Source: CAZCWX01 sp964502465 (GTDB lineage: Bacteria; Desulfobacterota; Binatia; Bin18). From it: 20,124 nt of DNA. Positions 1 through 7,833 of the stretch are shown one piece after another. The translations under genes were made by a program, and so were the position numbers. The notes below the pieces were generated by a model. The model ran no database searches and was not told the origin of the DNA. It was given only the letters and a program-made list of their open reading frames with translations. Where the stretch lies: positions 1 to 20,124 of the forward strand of contig CAZCWX010000506.1 in NCBI GenBank assembly GCA_964502465.1. Direction: 5' to 3'. Position 1 is the first letter of the stretch. Each line of letters starts with the position of its first letter.

Positions 1-2
1 TT

Positions 3-554
3 CTGACCGGCCATTTCGGCAACTGGGAATTGCTCGCTTACGCCCATGCCTGTTATGGCTTTCCAGCTCACATTATTCATCGTCGTCTCCGCAATCCCCT
101 GATCGACGAGGTCATTGTGCAGGAGCGTGAGCGGTGTGGGAACAAAGTCATTAGAAAAACCACTGCCGGGCTTAAAGTCTTCCGCGCAATCCGGCAGAAA
201 GCGCTGGTCGTGGCGGCAATCGATCAAAATGCTTCAGGCCGGATGGGCGTCTTCGTGCCGTTTTTTTCTCGCTTAGCTTCGACTTCTACCGGACTCGCGG
301 GACTCGCCCTCGCCTCTGGCGTGCCAGTGATTCCCGCCTTTCTCGTGCGTGAACCTGGCACCTGGCGCCACCGCATTATTATACTCCCAGCGGTTGAACC
401 GGTACGCACTGGAGACCAGGCCGCCGACTTACGTGCGACCACCGCGCAGTTTACTGCCGTCTTTCAGCAGATGGTCGAGCAGTATCCCGACCACTGGTTA
501 TGGATTCATAGACGCTGGAAACGCCGCCCGGACGGCGAGGCTTCTATTTACTGA
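3..554 (+). CDS. LpxL/HtrB-type lysophospholipid (lipid A) acyltransferase, 5' end missing
   Basis: Membrane-associated acyltransferase of the LpxL/HtrB family, which adds a secondary acyl chain to lipid A precursors or related lipids at the inner membrane. The reading frame is open from base 3, so the N-terminus lies outside the window; an internal TTG at 30 is not the start. The visible part begins with the catalytic HFGNWE motif (H-x4-E), followed by a Q/N-x-x-G segment (QNASGRMGVFVPFF), a LASGVPVIPAF segment and the C-terminal W-x-HRRWK-x-RP signature typical of the family. About 184 residues remain of a usual length near 300. It is read in the opposite direction to the next gene cluster. 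The family call is firm; the exact acyl acceptor (Kdo-lipid A or another lipid) cannot be told. Confidence 0.9.
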   Translation: MTGHFGNWELLAYAHACYGFPAHIIHRRLRNPLIDEVIVQERERCGNKVIRKTTAGLKVFRAIRQKALVVAAIDQNASGRMGVFVPFFSRLASTSTGLAGLALASGVPVIPAFLVREPGTWRHRIIILPAVEPVRTGDQAADLRATTAQFTAVFQQMVEQYPDHWLWIHRRWKRRPDGEASIY

Positions 555-620
555 TGACACTCGCTGCCTGTCTATGGAGGACAGATGGAATGTCTGCACT
601 AACTTCGCATACAGTTCTTG

Positions 621-643
621 ATCCGCAATCCGCAATCCGCAAT
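621..643. repeat. Short tandem heptamer repeat, unit ATCCGCA, about three copies
   Basis: Three consecutive copies of ATCCGCA followed by AT lie just after the acyltransferase and immediately before the ATG of the broken prepilin-like frame. Heptamer tandem repeats of this kind occur between genes in some bacteria, for example cyanobacterial STRRs. The array is seen directly; any role is unknown. Confidence 0.8.
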
Positions 644-810
644 ATGGAACAGGTTTCAGCTTCCTGGACTTACTGATTACGCTGTTGGTGCTCGTACTGA
701 TCCTCCTGGCCGCGGTGTATCAGTTCCCAACCTATGAACGATCTGCCACACCGCCCCCCGCTCAGGAGCAACCAGCCACGACTGCTCCTTCGTCAACTCC
801 ACCGCAGTGA
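644..810 (+). pseudogene. Small prepilin-like single-span protein, start lost or frameshifted
   Basis: The frame ending at TGA 808-810 encodes GFSFLDLLITLLVLVLILLA, then VYQFPTYE and a Pro/Ala/Thr-rich tail ending in TPPQ. This resembles the N-terminus of type IV pilin-like proteins: Gly-Phe at the cleavage site, an acidic residue at mature position 5 (Asp instead of the usual Glu) and a long hydrophobic helix. The frame has no ATG, GTG or TTG before the helix; it is open only from 622, after a TGA at 619-621. An ATG at 644 in another frame would join it if one base were added between 646 and 652, giving Met-Glu-X-Gly-Phe, a plausible short leader. It may be a decayed gene, an assembly error, or a gene with an unusual start. 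A plain single-span membrane peptide is the alternative reading. Confidence 0.35.
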
Positions 811-847
811 CCTCGTTCGTCGCTCTTTGCGATATGAGAAAAAGACC

Positions 848-1300
848 CTACACCGTCACGTGTTGCAGCAGCACGTCGGTGGACCCGAGCAACTCCTGCA
901 CGGTGTGGAGTTTGTATTCTTTCTCATAGAAAATGCGTTTGATGCCAGTGTTAATCAGTACTTTCAAGCAGTGAATGCAGGGGGTATGGGTCACGTAGAT
1001 ATCGGCATCACGAATGCTTACCCCGTTCTTCGCAGCTTGCGCAATTGCATTGATCTCAGCATGGATCGTGCGGTAGCAGTTTTCCTCAACCTCACCCGTC
1101 GGTGTCCTCGACTGATAGATGAGACACCCCACCTCAGTGCAATGAGGCAGGCCCGCAGGGGCACCGTTATAGCCGGTCGCCAGGATATTTTTGTCGCGCA
1201 CGATGACCGCGCCAACTTTGGCGCGGGTGCAGGTCGAGCGCTCAGCCACCTGGCGAGTGATAGTCAGGAAATATTGATTCCACGAAAGGCGGTCGTTCAC
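848..1300 (-). CDS. dCMP deaminase (ComEB-like cytidine/deoxycytidylate deaminase)
   Basis: Zinc-dependent deaminase of 150 residues, predicted to convert dCMP to dUMP and so feed thymidylate synthesis in the cytoplasm. The zinc site is complete: HAE (His80, Glu82 as proton shuttle) and PCxxC (Cys108, Cys111). Upstream, ATGYNGAPAGLPHC is the segment typical of dCMP deaminases that holds the substrate phosphate and extra cysteines, distinguishing it from tRNA or free-cytidine deaminases. The length matches bacterial members. The start codon overlaps the stop region of the upstream protease gene by four bases (ATGA type), so the two are probably translationally coupled. It is the last gene of a three-gene minus-strand operon. 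Confidence 0.92.
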   Translation of the reverse strand: MNDRLSWNQYFLTITRQVAERSTCTRAKVGAVIVRDKNILATGYNGAPAGLPHCTEVGCLIYQSRTPTGEVEENCYRTIHAEINAIAQAAKNGVSIRDADIYVTHTPCIHCLKVLINTGIKRIFYEKEYKLHTVQELLGSTDVLLQHVTV

Positions 1301-2319
1301 GGTTGATAGGCAAACAGGAAAGGCTGCGAGGCCGCAGGTTGCTGTGAATGATAGGCAATCGGGACGATATCACTCGTAGGCATGAGTGGACGTTCTACAA
1401 TAGTGATCGGCACTGGGATAAACGTGAGTGCAAACAGGCCAACTGTACACCAGCCGTAGAGCTTGCGCCGGAGATCAAGCGAAGAAAACAGATCCAGTGT
1501 CGGAGGATGATCGATACCGAGCAGCGAGAGCAGCACCGCCCAGACGAACCATCCCTGCCAGCCTTGGAATCCGAGCAACAAAATCGCAACCAACGCGACC
1601 CGAGAAATCCAGCGATGCGTGCGACCAAACAGCGAGTACGTCACATGACCGCCATCGAGTTGCCCCACCGGCAGGAGGTTGAGAAACGTCACGAAGAGCC
1701 CGAACCAGCCTGCCAGGGCAACAGGATGAAGAATAATACTGACATCATCGGCGGACACACCAAGCACCAGATAAGTGAGGGCAGAAAAAAGGAGGGAATC
1801 CCCGAGAATGATTCCTCCCTCCGTAGGGCTGAGCGGCCGGACCTCAGAGAGCGACAGCCCAAGAATCACCGCAGGAATCGCAAGGATCACTCCGGCCCAG
1901 GGACCGGCTGCTCCGACATCAAAGAGCGCTCGGCGATTGGCCGGTGGTGATTGCATGCGGATAAAAGCGCCAAACGTCCCGACGAAGAACGGTGGGCCAG
2001 GAATAAAGTAGGGAAGACTCGCTCGGACACCATGGACCCGTGCAAGCAAATAATGCCCCATCTCATGAAAGAGTAAAATGGCCATTAAGGTTGCGGCAAA
2101 GGGGAGCCCTGATAAGAGCGTCACCGGGTTGGTAAATGGGTTCGCACCTTGCTGGAATGCTCCAGCCATACAGGTTGTCACCAGGGTAGCAAAGAAGAGC
2201 AAGAGGTGCAGGACAGGGACACGTCGCTTAGGCAGCAGCGTTTCGCCTTGGGACCAGGGGCGATATCTACTCAGATGGTCAGGGTCATGGGAAAACCCGT
2301 GTGGTTGAGAGAGCGGCAT
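1297..2319 (-). CDS. Site-2 protease family (M50) membrane metalloprotease
   Basis: Polytopic intramembrane zinc protease of 340 residues. The first catalytic motif is HEMGH (His85, Glu86, His89) inside a hydrophobic segment, and the second is NLLPVGQLDGGH (about 214-225, Asp222 as third ligand); both are diagnostic of M50. There are about six or seven hydrophobic segments and no PDZ domain, placing it near the plant EGY / bacterial DUF-type S2P group rather than RseP. Substrates of such proteases are usually membrane-anchored regulators, but none can be named here. It lies 18 bases after the SAM hydrolase gene and overlaps the dCMP deaminase gene, indicating one transcript. No clear Shine-Dalgarno site precedes the ATG at 2319. 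Confidence 0.9.
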   Translation of the reverse strand: MPLSQPHGFSHDPDHLSRYRPWSQGETLLPKRRVPVLHLLLFFATLVTTCMAGAFQQGANPFTNPVTLLSGLPFAATLMAILLFHEMGHYLLARVHGVRASLPYFIPGPPFFVGTFGAFIRMQSPPANRRALFDVGAAGPWAGVILAIPAVILGLSLSEVRPLSPTEGGIILGDSLLFSALTYLVLGVSADDVSIILHPVALAGWFGLFVTFLNLLPVGQLDGGHVTYSLFGRTHRWISRVALVAILLLGFQGWQGWFVWAVLLSLLGIDHPPTLDLFSSLDLRRKLYGWCTVGLFALTFIPVPITIVERPLMPTSDIVPIAYHSQQPAASQPFLFAYQP

Positions 2320-2337
2320 GAAAAAGCTTTCTGTTTC

Positions 2338-3123
2338 TCAGATTGTCAAATGGATTGGGCATCCCAGATGGATCCCAAACTGCTGAGCCGCGGAACCGTT
2401 TCGCACGGCGATTTCCAGCATGCCCCAACTATTGATCAACGCCATTGGTGCGCCGATCTCTACAGCCGCATAGGTAGACACAACACCTTTAATTCGCACG
2501 TTGTCTATGCTAACCAAAAGGCGCTCCCTTGAAAAGGGGCGTACATCAGCCTCAGTAATATTGCTTACGACATTCCCGAAGTGGTCGATATAGATCACAC
2601 TGCCGATGAGTTCAGTGTCTTTGCGCTCAACCGCTGGGAGAGCAATCCGCTCCATCTGTGGGATCGAAGGACCGAACTGCTCCACCGCAACGCCACGCGC
2701 CACCTGTGCAGCGACTGGGGCAAACACATCCCGCCCGTGAAAGGTATGGCTGCGGCGCGCCAGAAAAAAATCTTCATTACTCAGATGGATAATGCGGACT
2801 ACCGCCTCGGCAGGGACCACCAGACTCAAGAGTCCGTTGTCTGGCCCAAGGAAAAAAGCCTGCTGGGTCTCGACGAGGAGCGCGCGTCGCTCACTGCCTA
2901 CGCCTGGGTCTACTATGGCAACATGAATCGTTCCAGGCGGAAAGAACGGGGCTGCGCTTCGTAACAGGAGGGCGCCGACAAGAATATTTTGAGCCGGCAC
3001 CTCGTGAGACAGATCCACAAGCTGGATCTCAGGATTGAGGCTGAGAATTACTCCCTTCATAATCCCTACAAATGCGTCTTGGGTACCGAAGTCCGTGAGC
3101 AAAGCGATCACAGCGCGGTTCAT
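2338..3123 (-). CDS. SAM hydroxide adenosyltransferase (DUF62 family, S-adenosylmethionine hydrolase)
   Basis: Cytosolic enzyme of 261 residues belonging to the DUF62/SalL superfamily, whose ordinary bacterial members split S-adenosylmethionine with hydroxide into adenosine and methionine. Visible family blocks are LLTDFGTQDAFVGIMKG near the N-terminus, VDPGVGSERR (71-80, supplying the Asp and Arg that position the attacking water) and GPDNGLLS (93-100). The chlorinase/fluorinase halide-site features were not recognised, so hydrolase is the default. A C-terminal beta domain with IDHFGN follows (I-x-DHFGNVVSN), also usual. It is the promoter-proximal gene of the three-gene minus-strand operon with the M50 protease and dCMP deaminase; the metabolic link between them is unclear. 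Confidence 0.9.
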   Translation of the reverse strand: MNRAVIALLTDFGTQDAFVGIMKGVILSLNPEIQLVDLSHEVPAQNILVGALLLRSAAPFFPPGTIHVAIVDPGVGSERRALLVETQQAFFLGPDNGLLSLVVPAEAVVRIIHLSNEDFFLARRSHTFHGRDVFAPVAAQVARGVAVEQFGPSIPQMERIALPAVERKDTELIGSVIYIDHFGNVVSNITEADVRPFSRERLLVSIDNVRIKGVVSTYAAVEIGAPMALINSWGMLEIAVRNGSAAQQFGIHLGCPIHLTI

Positions 3124-3205
3124 AACTCTCTCTTGTTCTAAGCGAAATAGAGAATGAAATAGAGGGTATCACGGAAGAAACAAGCGCGACAAGAAAGCCC
3201 CGTTC

Positions 3206-3240
3206 GTGCTGAGCGTAGCGTAAGCGAAGTCAAAGCACTC
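3206..3240. repeat. Small palindromic intergenic repeat (GTGCT...AGCAC)
   Basis: The divergent gap between the SAM hydrolase and the CDP-alcohol enzyme carries GTGCTGAGCGTAGCG, then AAGCGAAGTCAAAGCAC, with matching GTGCT/AGCAC ends. The style (GAGCGTAGCGAAG) resembles the dispersed elements seen elsewhere in this window. It ends eight bases before the first possible ATG (3248) of the next gene, which argues against that upstream start. Confidence 0.45.
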
Positions 3241-3316
3241 AGACCTCATGCCTCCCCCTGGTTTCCTCCCTTGCCTTTTGTTCGCGCGGTCGGTACTGTC
3301 GCTTGCGCCGAGGGGC

Positions 3317-4549
3317 ATGGACTCTAACTACCAGCAAGATCGGGATCATTGCATTCGATATCTCATGCAGGCCGTTCTTTTCAAATCTCCTGACCAGGAA
3401 TGGTGGTGGCTCGGCGGGATGACCCTGCTGGAGCGCAACCTGCGGCTGTTAGAAGCCGTTGGTGTGAAAACGGTCCTGATTCTGCACCCTGCGGGAGAGA
3501 CGCTACCTCCATTGGCTGTTCCACGGCCCTTACAGTTGGATACTCATGACGGTGAGGTCGAAGTGTCCTTAGCCGACCCCCTCACGGTCTTGCCGTTTCT
3601 GCATTTGGCAGATTCCCAACCGCTCTTTTTACTCGACGCAAATTTACTGCTTGACCGACGCGTGTTGGAAACCTTACGTTGCCAGTCTCCCCCCTGCTTT
3701 GTCGCAATGGGGAATGGCAAGGATCCGTCTCCTTTGTGGCGCGTCGGTTGGTTGAGACCAGAAGACTTACCCCTCGGCCCAGCCCTGTTGCAGCAAGCGG
3801 GCCGTGTTTCGCTGGCAGCAGTACCGCTCTACGATGCAGAGCTGCATGGCGAGGCAGTACCTTACTGTGAAAAAATCTGCAGCGAAGATGACCTCGAGCA
3901 CGGGTGGCACCTGCTCCTTGATCGTGTTTCCCAACGACCAAGACACGTTATCGAGCAATTGATCAACCCACCGATAGAGAATTGGTTAGTGCAGCAGTGG
4001 TGCCATACGCCGATTACACCCAACCAAGTGACACTCCTCACGGTGGCTGTCGCACTGGTTGGGGCGTCGTTGTTCTACCAGGGGTGGTTTGTTCTCGCGG
4101 TCCTCTTTGCGTGGATCGCCATGATCTTGGATGGCGTCGATGGTAAACTCGCTCGTGTCAAACTGATGACCTCACGGATTGGCAAGCTCGATCCTATTTT
4201 TGCTCTCCTCTACGAGAATGCCTGGTACCTTGCCGTAGCGGCACAGTTATCCCGCACCCATCATTCATCTGCTTGGAGTATTGGTTTGACCATCACTGCT
4301 TTTGTTGTGTGTGACGCTCTTCTCAGAACCATGTTTACGCAACTGAAGGAGAAACCGCTCGACAAGATGTCGGATTTCGATCACTACTTTCATTTCATCA
4401 ATGGTCAGCGCAGTCTCTATCTCCTGGTCCTGCTTACGGGTTTTCTCTTCGAGGTGCCATTCGTCGCCTTGCAAGCAGTGTTGTATTGGGCTGGTGCGAC
4501 GGTGCTCGTCCATGTAGGCCGAGCCGCTTACCATCTCCTGCGCCACTGA
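3317..4549 (+). CDS. Degenerate nucleotidyltransferase / CDP-alcohol phosphotransferase fusion
   Basis: Predicted membrane enzyme of about 410 residues with two parts. Residues about 16-200 look like a nucleotidyltransferase fold (MQAVLFKSP, GGMTLLERNLRLLEAVGVK, PLFLLDANLLLD) but lack the glycine-rich nucleotide loop. Residues about 215-405 are a multi-span CDP-alcohol phosphotransferase with DGVDGKLAR (Asp272, Asp275, Gly276, Ala279, Arg280) followed by G289-K-L-D292-P-I-F-A296. The usual last aspartate of the D-x2-D-G-x2-A-R-x8-G-x3-D-x3-D motif is absent, with Ala at 296. The layout recalls fused inositol-phosphate cytidylyltransferase/phosphotransferase proteins, so a phospholipid or polar lipid headgroup reaction is likely, substrate unknown. 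The start is uncertain: ATG 3248 follows a repeat directly, 3317 has GAGGGG only one base upstream, and 3365 would start exactly at the fold. Confidence 0.75.
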   Translation: MDSNYQQDRDHCIRYLMQAVLFKSPDQEWWWLGGMTLLERNLRLLEAVGVKTVLILHPAGETLPPLAVPRPLQLDTHDGEVEVSLADPLTVLPFLHLADSQPLFLLDANLLLDRRVLETLRCQSPPCFVAMGNGKDPSPLWRVGWLRPEDLPLGPALLQQAGRVSLAAVPLYDAELHGEAVPYCEKICSEDDLEHGWHLLLDRVSQRPRHVIEQLINPPIENWLVQQWCHTPITPNQVTLLTVAVALVGASLFYQGWFVLAVLFAWIAMILDGVDGKLARVKLMTSRIGKLDPIFALLYENAWYLAVAAQLSRTHHSSAWSIGLTITAFVVCDALLRTMFTQLKEKPLDKMSDFDHYFHFINGQRSLYLLVLLTGFLFEVPFVALQAVLYWAGATVLVHVGRAAYHLLRH

Positions 4550-4555
4550 GTTGTA

Positions 4556-4606
4556 GTGCCGCTGTCTCGGCGGCACCAAGCGGCAGGCGGGACGCCTGCA
4601 CCACAA
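4556..4606. repeat. Two tandem hairpins; the second belongs to a TTGTGGTGCAGGC repeat family
   Basis: Right after the CDP-alcohol enzyme stop come two perfect hairpins: GTGCCGC/GCGGCAC (4556-4562 with 4570-4576, 7-base loop) and GCAGGCG/CGCCTGC (4583-4589 with 4593-4599, 3-base loop). The reverse complement of 4583-4606 closely matches 11537-11561, so this is a dispersed repeat. It may also end transcription, though no T-run follows. Confidence 0.6.
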
Positions 4607-4752
4607 GATTTCCATGCCCCCGTGCAGCCTACCAAGCAATGGTCAGGCACCCACTGATGAGGTGAAACTTGACTTGGTGGAGAGGCCGCTGCTATGCTCT
4701 GGACGCTCCGAAAAATCGTCCAGAACGTTTTGGGCAAAATAAGGAGTCTCCC

Positions 4753-5505
4753 ATGCAGTGGCTTATTCCAGTGGTGATGGGGCTATGGGCCATCTGGACG
4801 TGGTCGCAAGAGCGTGAACAGGATCGCACGAATGAGCGCGCTAGGTTGGCGGCGTTGTATGTGAATCCGTTCTTGTCGGCCTGCGAAGACCTGCAGAGCC
4901 GCATCTACAGCATCCTAGAGCTGGGCGGCCTCCGCACGCTCCAGAAGCGTTATCCAGACGGGTCCTATGCCGAAGAAACCCTCTACCTTATTGTCCGGTA
5001 TTTCGGCTGGGCGGCGGCGATGCACCGCTACAGTCCCTACGCCCAGGACCCGGTGGTGACTCAGCTTGCGGAAGCCGTGCGGGACGCGTTCGCTACCACG
5101 GACGCAGATCTCCCAGTAGGGCCGTTCAATTTCTTCCACCCTGAACAGAAAGCTATGGGCAAGATGGTAATGAGTAGGATGGAAGGGCAGCACGGTATCG
5201 AACTCGACACTATCTCTTCCTACGAATTCAAGGAACGCCTTGCCTCGCCCCCCCTGTCCGATAGTCAATCAGTGCAGCAGAGCCTCGAAGCGCTGCGCAA
5301 CGCGAAGAACGTGAAAAACCTGCCGGGTCGGAAACGGCTGGAGAAGGCGCAGAACTACCTCGTCGATCTGCTGCACTATCTCGAAGGCAAGGAAGGCTAC
5401 AGTCTCTTCACGGGCGAACGGAAGAAATGCGCATATCTGAAGGAGCGTAGCGTTCTGAATGGATCACAACCTGTGCCAGTGACGGATGCGTCTACCATGT
5501 CGTAG
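4753..5505 (+). CDS. Membrane-anchored protein of unknown function
   Basis: I do not recognise this 250-residue protein. It starts with one hydrophobic segment (about 2-17, MQWLIPVVMGLWAIW), then a charged stretch (EREQDRTNERAR) and a mostly helical soluble region rich in aromatic and charged residues (for example SILELGGLRTLQKRYPDG, GPFNFFHPEQKAMGK). No enzyme motif or cysteine pair stands out. An N-terminal anchor with the bulk in the cytoplasm is plausible because the flanking residues after the span are charged. The start at 4753 is chosen because AAGGAGT lies at good spacing before it; an open frame reaches back to TTG 4669 but without support. It runs convergently towards the M48 protease gene, with a 110-base gap. 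Confidence 0.75.
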   Translation: MQWLIPVVMGLWAIWTWSQEREQDRTNERARLAALYVNPFLSACEDLQSRIYSILELGGLRTLQKRYPDGSYAEETLYLIVRYFGWAAAMHRYSPYAQDPVVTQLAEAVRDAFATTDADLPVGPFNFFHPEQKAMGKMVMSRMEGQHGIELDTISSYEFKERLASPPLSDSQSVQQSLEALRNAKNVKNLPGRKRLEKAQNYLVDLLHYLEGKEGYSLFTGERKKCAYLKERSVLNGSQPVPVTDASTMS

Positions 5506-5615
5506 GCGACTTTTCCTACTCAGCCGTGCTCCCCAGGCCTGCAGCAGAACAGCCAACGTTTTCTCCAGAGTTTCGGCTCACTCACCTACGCCATAACGAA
5601 TGCCCGCCGTTCGCG

Positions 5616-6407
5616 TTAAGAACAATTCGGCCGCTTGCCCTGCGCGCGAGCCTGTTCATATACCGGTACCACCACAGGTAAGCGCTCGCTGAGATCCTTC
5701 ATCCGCGTCTCAGACGACGGATGGGTAGAAAGAAACTCAGGCGGTCGCGCACCGCCGGCTTGTGCCATGCGTTGCCAGAGGTCGAGGCTTTGGCGCGGGT
5801 CAAAGCCGGCCCGAGCCATCAGATCGAGTCCGAGTAAATCGGCTTCTCTTTCTTGCGTGCGACTAAAGGGCAGTATGACCCCGACCTGAGCGCCGACTCC
5901 CAAGAGCCCCATCAACTGTTGCTGACCGGGAGAGGACGCACCGCCAAGGATAGAGACGATTTGCTGAAGCCCGAGCTGCGTCGCGTACATCGTGGAGATG
6001 CGTTCATTCGGATGGTCCGCCAGCACGTGCGCAACCTCATGGCCAATGACTGTCGCTAGTTGATCTTGGTTCACCGCAACCTGGAGGAGACCAGTGTACA
6101 CTCCAATTTTGCCACCCGGCAACGCAAAGGCATTCGCTGAATCGTCAGCGAAGACCACAACCTCCCACGCTGGTTGCCCCTGAGCCGCGTGCAAGTCCGC
6201 GGTAATGGCAGCGGCAACACAACGGACGTAGCGGTTGACCCGTGGATCTCGCGACTGTGGGGTTTCCGCCTTGAGCTTATCGAAAGCCGTGGCTCCCAGC
6301 GCAACCATTTCTCCTGGCGGGAACAGTCGCAGTTGGCTTCGCCCGAGAGGCGAAGTTGCACAGGCAGCAAGAAGAATAACGACCAGCAATATCAGACCTC
6401 GATGCAT
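5616..6407 (-). CDS. M48-family metalloprotease, lipoprotein (BepA/LoiP-like)
   Basis: Secreted zinc protease of 263 residues with a lipoprotein signal: a hydrophobic stretch followed by LLAAC (lipobox Cys16). After cleavage it would sit in the periplasm tethered by lipid, where relatives such as LoiP and BepA degrade misfolded outer-membrane proteins. The peptidase core is intact: HEVAH at 123-127 and EREAD at 186-190 (Glu188 as third zinc ligand), with NAFALPGGKIGVYTGLL ahead of it, a family hallmark, and FLSTHPSSETR near the C-terminus. No TPR domain follows, so it is the short form closer to LoiP than BepA. The start at 6407 (MHRG) gives a clean signal peptide; an in-frame start five codons upstream exists. 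It is transcribed divergently from the amidohydrolase. Confidence 0.92.
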   Translation of the reverse strand: MHRGLILLVVILLAACATSPLGRSQLRLFPPGEMVALGATAFDKLKAETPQSRDPRVNRYVRCVAAAITADLHAAQGQPAWEVVVFADDSANAFALPGGKIGVYTGLLQVAVNQDQLATVIGHEVAHVLADHPNERISTMYATQLGLQQIVSILGGASSPGQQQLMGLLGVGAQVGVILPFSRTQEREADLLGLDLMARAGFDPRQSLDLWQRMAQAGGARPPEFLSTHPSSETRMKDLSERLPVVVPVYEQARAQGKRPNCS

Positions 6408-6564
6408 CACAATGGGCTCCAAGAATTGTCATACGGTCAGAGAGACTATACCACGATGGTGGAGGCTGTGGCACAGTAGTGCCGCACTGGTTGCAGGCAA
6501 CAGAGGGTGGCCATGAAGGTTATCCGGTATTGACGACAGGGTACTGCTCTGCGAATGCAATCGC

Positions 6565-6592
6565 TTGCACACTTGAGGCACAATGGTAATAT
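6565..6592 (+). promoter_or_regulatory. Candidate sigma-70 type promoter for the amidohydrolase gene
   Basis: TTGCAC (6565-6570) and TAATAT (6587-6592) are separated by 16 bases, and the start codon follows about 38 bases after the -10 box. This is a pattern match only; no transcription data. Confidence 0.4.
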
Positions 6593-6629
6593 CGCGTTGA
6601 TCGCCTCATTTGCAAAAAGGAGCCAAGTG

Positions 6630-7796
6630 ATGACCCCGCCCAATCTGCCGCGCATCCCTTATCCTGGCGTTGTTGATGCCGATGGTCACATCCTCGAACC
6701 ACCTGATCTGTGGGAGCGATATCTCGAACCCAAGTACCGGGACCGTGCGGTACATATCCGCAAGGACGACCGTGGGCTGGAATATCTCGAAATCAACGGC
6801 CAGCCTTCCAAACTGGTGCGGAACGGGTCCCCAGCCACCCTGGGTGTTATGGATAAACTTGGTGGGTTTGAGTACACCCGTGAGCCGATCGGTCTCGGCT
6901 ATGTTGATAACGCCTCGTTCGGTTCAATGGACGCAAAGGAACGACTACAGCGCCTTGATATAGAAGGCATTGAGCGCGTTTTCCTTTATCCCACACTCGG
7001 TCTCCTGTGGGAAACAGAATGTGAGGATCTTGATCTCTCTGTCGCTTATGCGCGGGCCTATAATCGCTGGATCGTCGATTTTTGTTCCGAGTCGAACGGC
7101 AGACTCCTGCCCATCGCCCATATACCACTCGCACTCCCAGAGCTTGCCGAACAGGAGCTTCGTCGTGCAGCGCGCGAGGGCGTCAAGGGGTTTTTCGTCC
7201 CGCCGTTCATCTGGAGCCGCAAGGCTCATGGTCACCCTGACCACCACCGTGTCTTTGCTGCCGCGCAGGAATTGGGCCTGCCGTTTGGACTGCACCCAGC
7301 TTTCGAGCCGCTTTGGGCTGCGCCAACTCGTTTTGGCCGTATGACTGGGAGTGATACTGCTTTTTATCAAAATGTAGTCTTGGGGGATGCGATTCGCGCT
7401 GGCTTCACCTCGCTCTTTCAGTACGGGGTTTTCGACCTCTTCCCCGAGTTGCGTGTCGTGATCCTGGAAATCGGCGCCGGCTGGGTCGGCTACTGGATCG
7501 AGCGTATGGATGCAGTCTATGAGTCCCCCATCGGTAAGAGTGTCCCGCTCAAACACAAACCCAGCGAGTATTTCCGCCAACAGTGCTGGGCCTCCGGCGA
7601 TCCGGATGAACGGGCTGTGGCTGGAGTCATCCCCTTTGTTGGCGAAGACCGCTTCTTCTGGGCCAGTGATTTCCCACATGCTGATCATCCACCAGAGTAT
7701 ATTTCTAATCTCATTGAACTCGTGCATCTTCTCCCTGAGTCAGCACGCCCGAAACTGTTAGGACAGAATGTGCTCACCTGTTATAGGCTGAATTGA
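6630..7796 (+). CDS. Amidohydrolase-2 family metal-dependent hydrolase/decarboxylase
   Basis: TIM-barrel metal enzyme of 388 residues from the amidohydrolase-2 family, which includes decarboxylases of the ACMSD type and hydrolases. The first strand carries VDADGH (Asp16, Asp18, His20, equivalent to the D/H-x-H metal site), LHP (His222) lies in the middle and FWASDFPHADHP holds the late aspartate (Asp347), so the metal site looks complete. The substrate is unknown; in environmental bacteria such genes are often many-copied and linked to breakdown of aromatic or acyl compounds. AAAAAGGAG at 6614-6622 sits seven bases before ATG 6630, which fixes the start; an open frame reaches further up to 6555 without a site. 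It is a single-gene unit with a candidate promoter upstream and a hairpin just after its stop. Confidence 0.88.
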   Translation: MTPPNLPRIPYPGVVDADGHILEPPDLWERYLEPKYRDRAVHIRKDDRGLEYLEINGQPSKLVRNGSPATLGVMDKLGGFEYTREPIGLGYVDNASFGSMDAKERLQRLDIEGIERVFLYPTLGLLWETECEDLDLSVAYARAYNRWIVDFCSESNGRLLPIAHIPLALPELAEQELRRAAREGVKGFFVPPFIWSRKAHGHPDHHRVFAAAQELGLPFGLHPAFEPLWAAPTRFGRMTGSDTAFYQNVVLGDAIRAGFTSLFQYGVFDLFPELRVVILEIGAGWVGYWIERMDAVYESPIGKSVPLKHKPSEYFRQQCWASGDPDERAVAGVIPFVGEDRFFWASDFPHADHPPEYISNLIELVHLLPESARPKLLGQNVLTCYRLN

Positions 7797-7805
7797 TGCA
7801 CTTTC

Positions 7806-7833
7806 GTCGGGGCGTATGGTCGTACGCCCCGAC
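7806..7833 (+). terminator. Perfect 11-bp hairpin after the amidohydrolase gene
   Basis: GTCGGGGCGTA (7806-7816) pairs exactly with TACGCCCCGAC (7823-7833) around a six-base loop, ten bases after the stop. Only a weak T-rich stretch (CTTTGTTG) follows, so termination is likely but not textbook. It could also be a copy of a dispersed palindrome. Confidence 0.6.

Noticed and set aside
621..643. CRISPR-like array
   Set aside because: The units are contiguous 7-mers without spacers.
734..1306. Long plus-strand frame over the dCMP deaminase gene
   Set aside because: Antisense shadow; the minus strand carries the complete zinc-deaminase motifs.
6945..7727. 260-codon minus-strand frame over the amidohydrolase gene
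   Set aside because: Its sequence shows no family pattern, while the plus strand has an intact metal site and a ribosome site.
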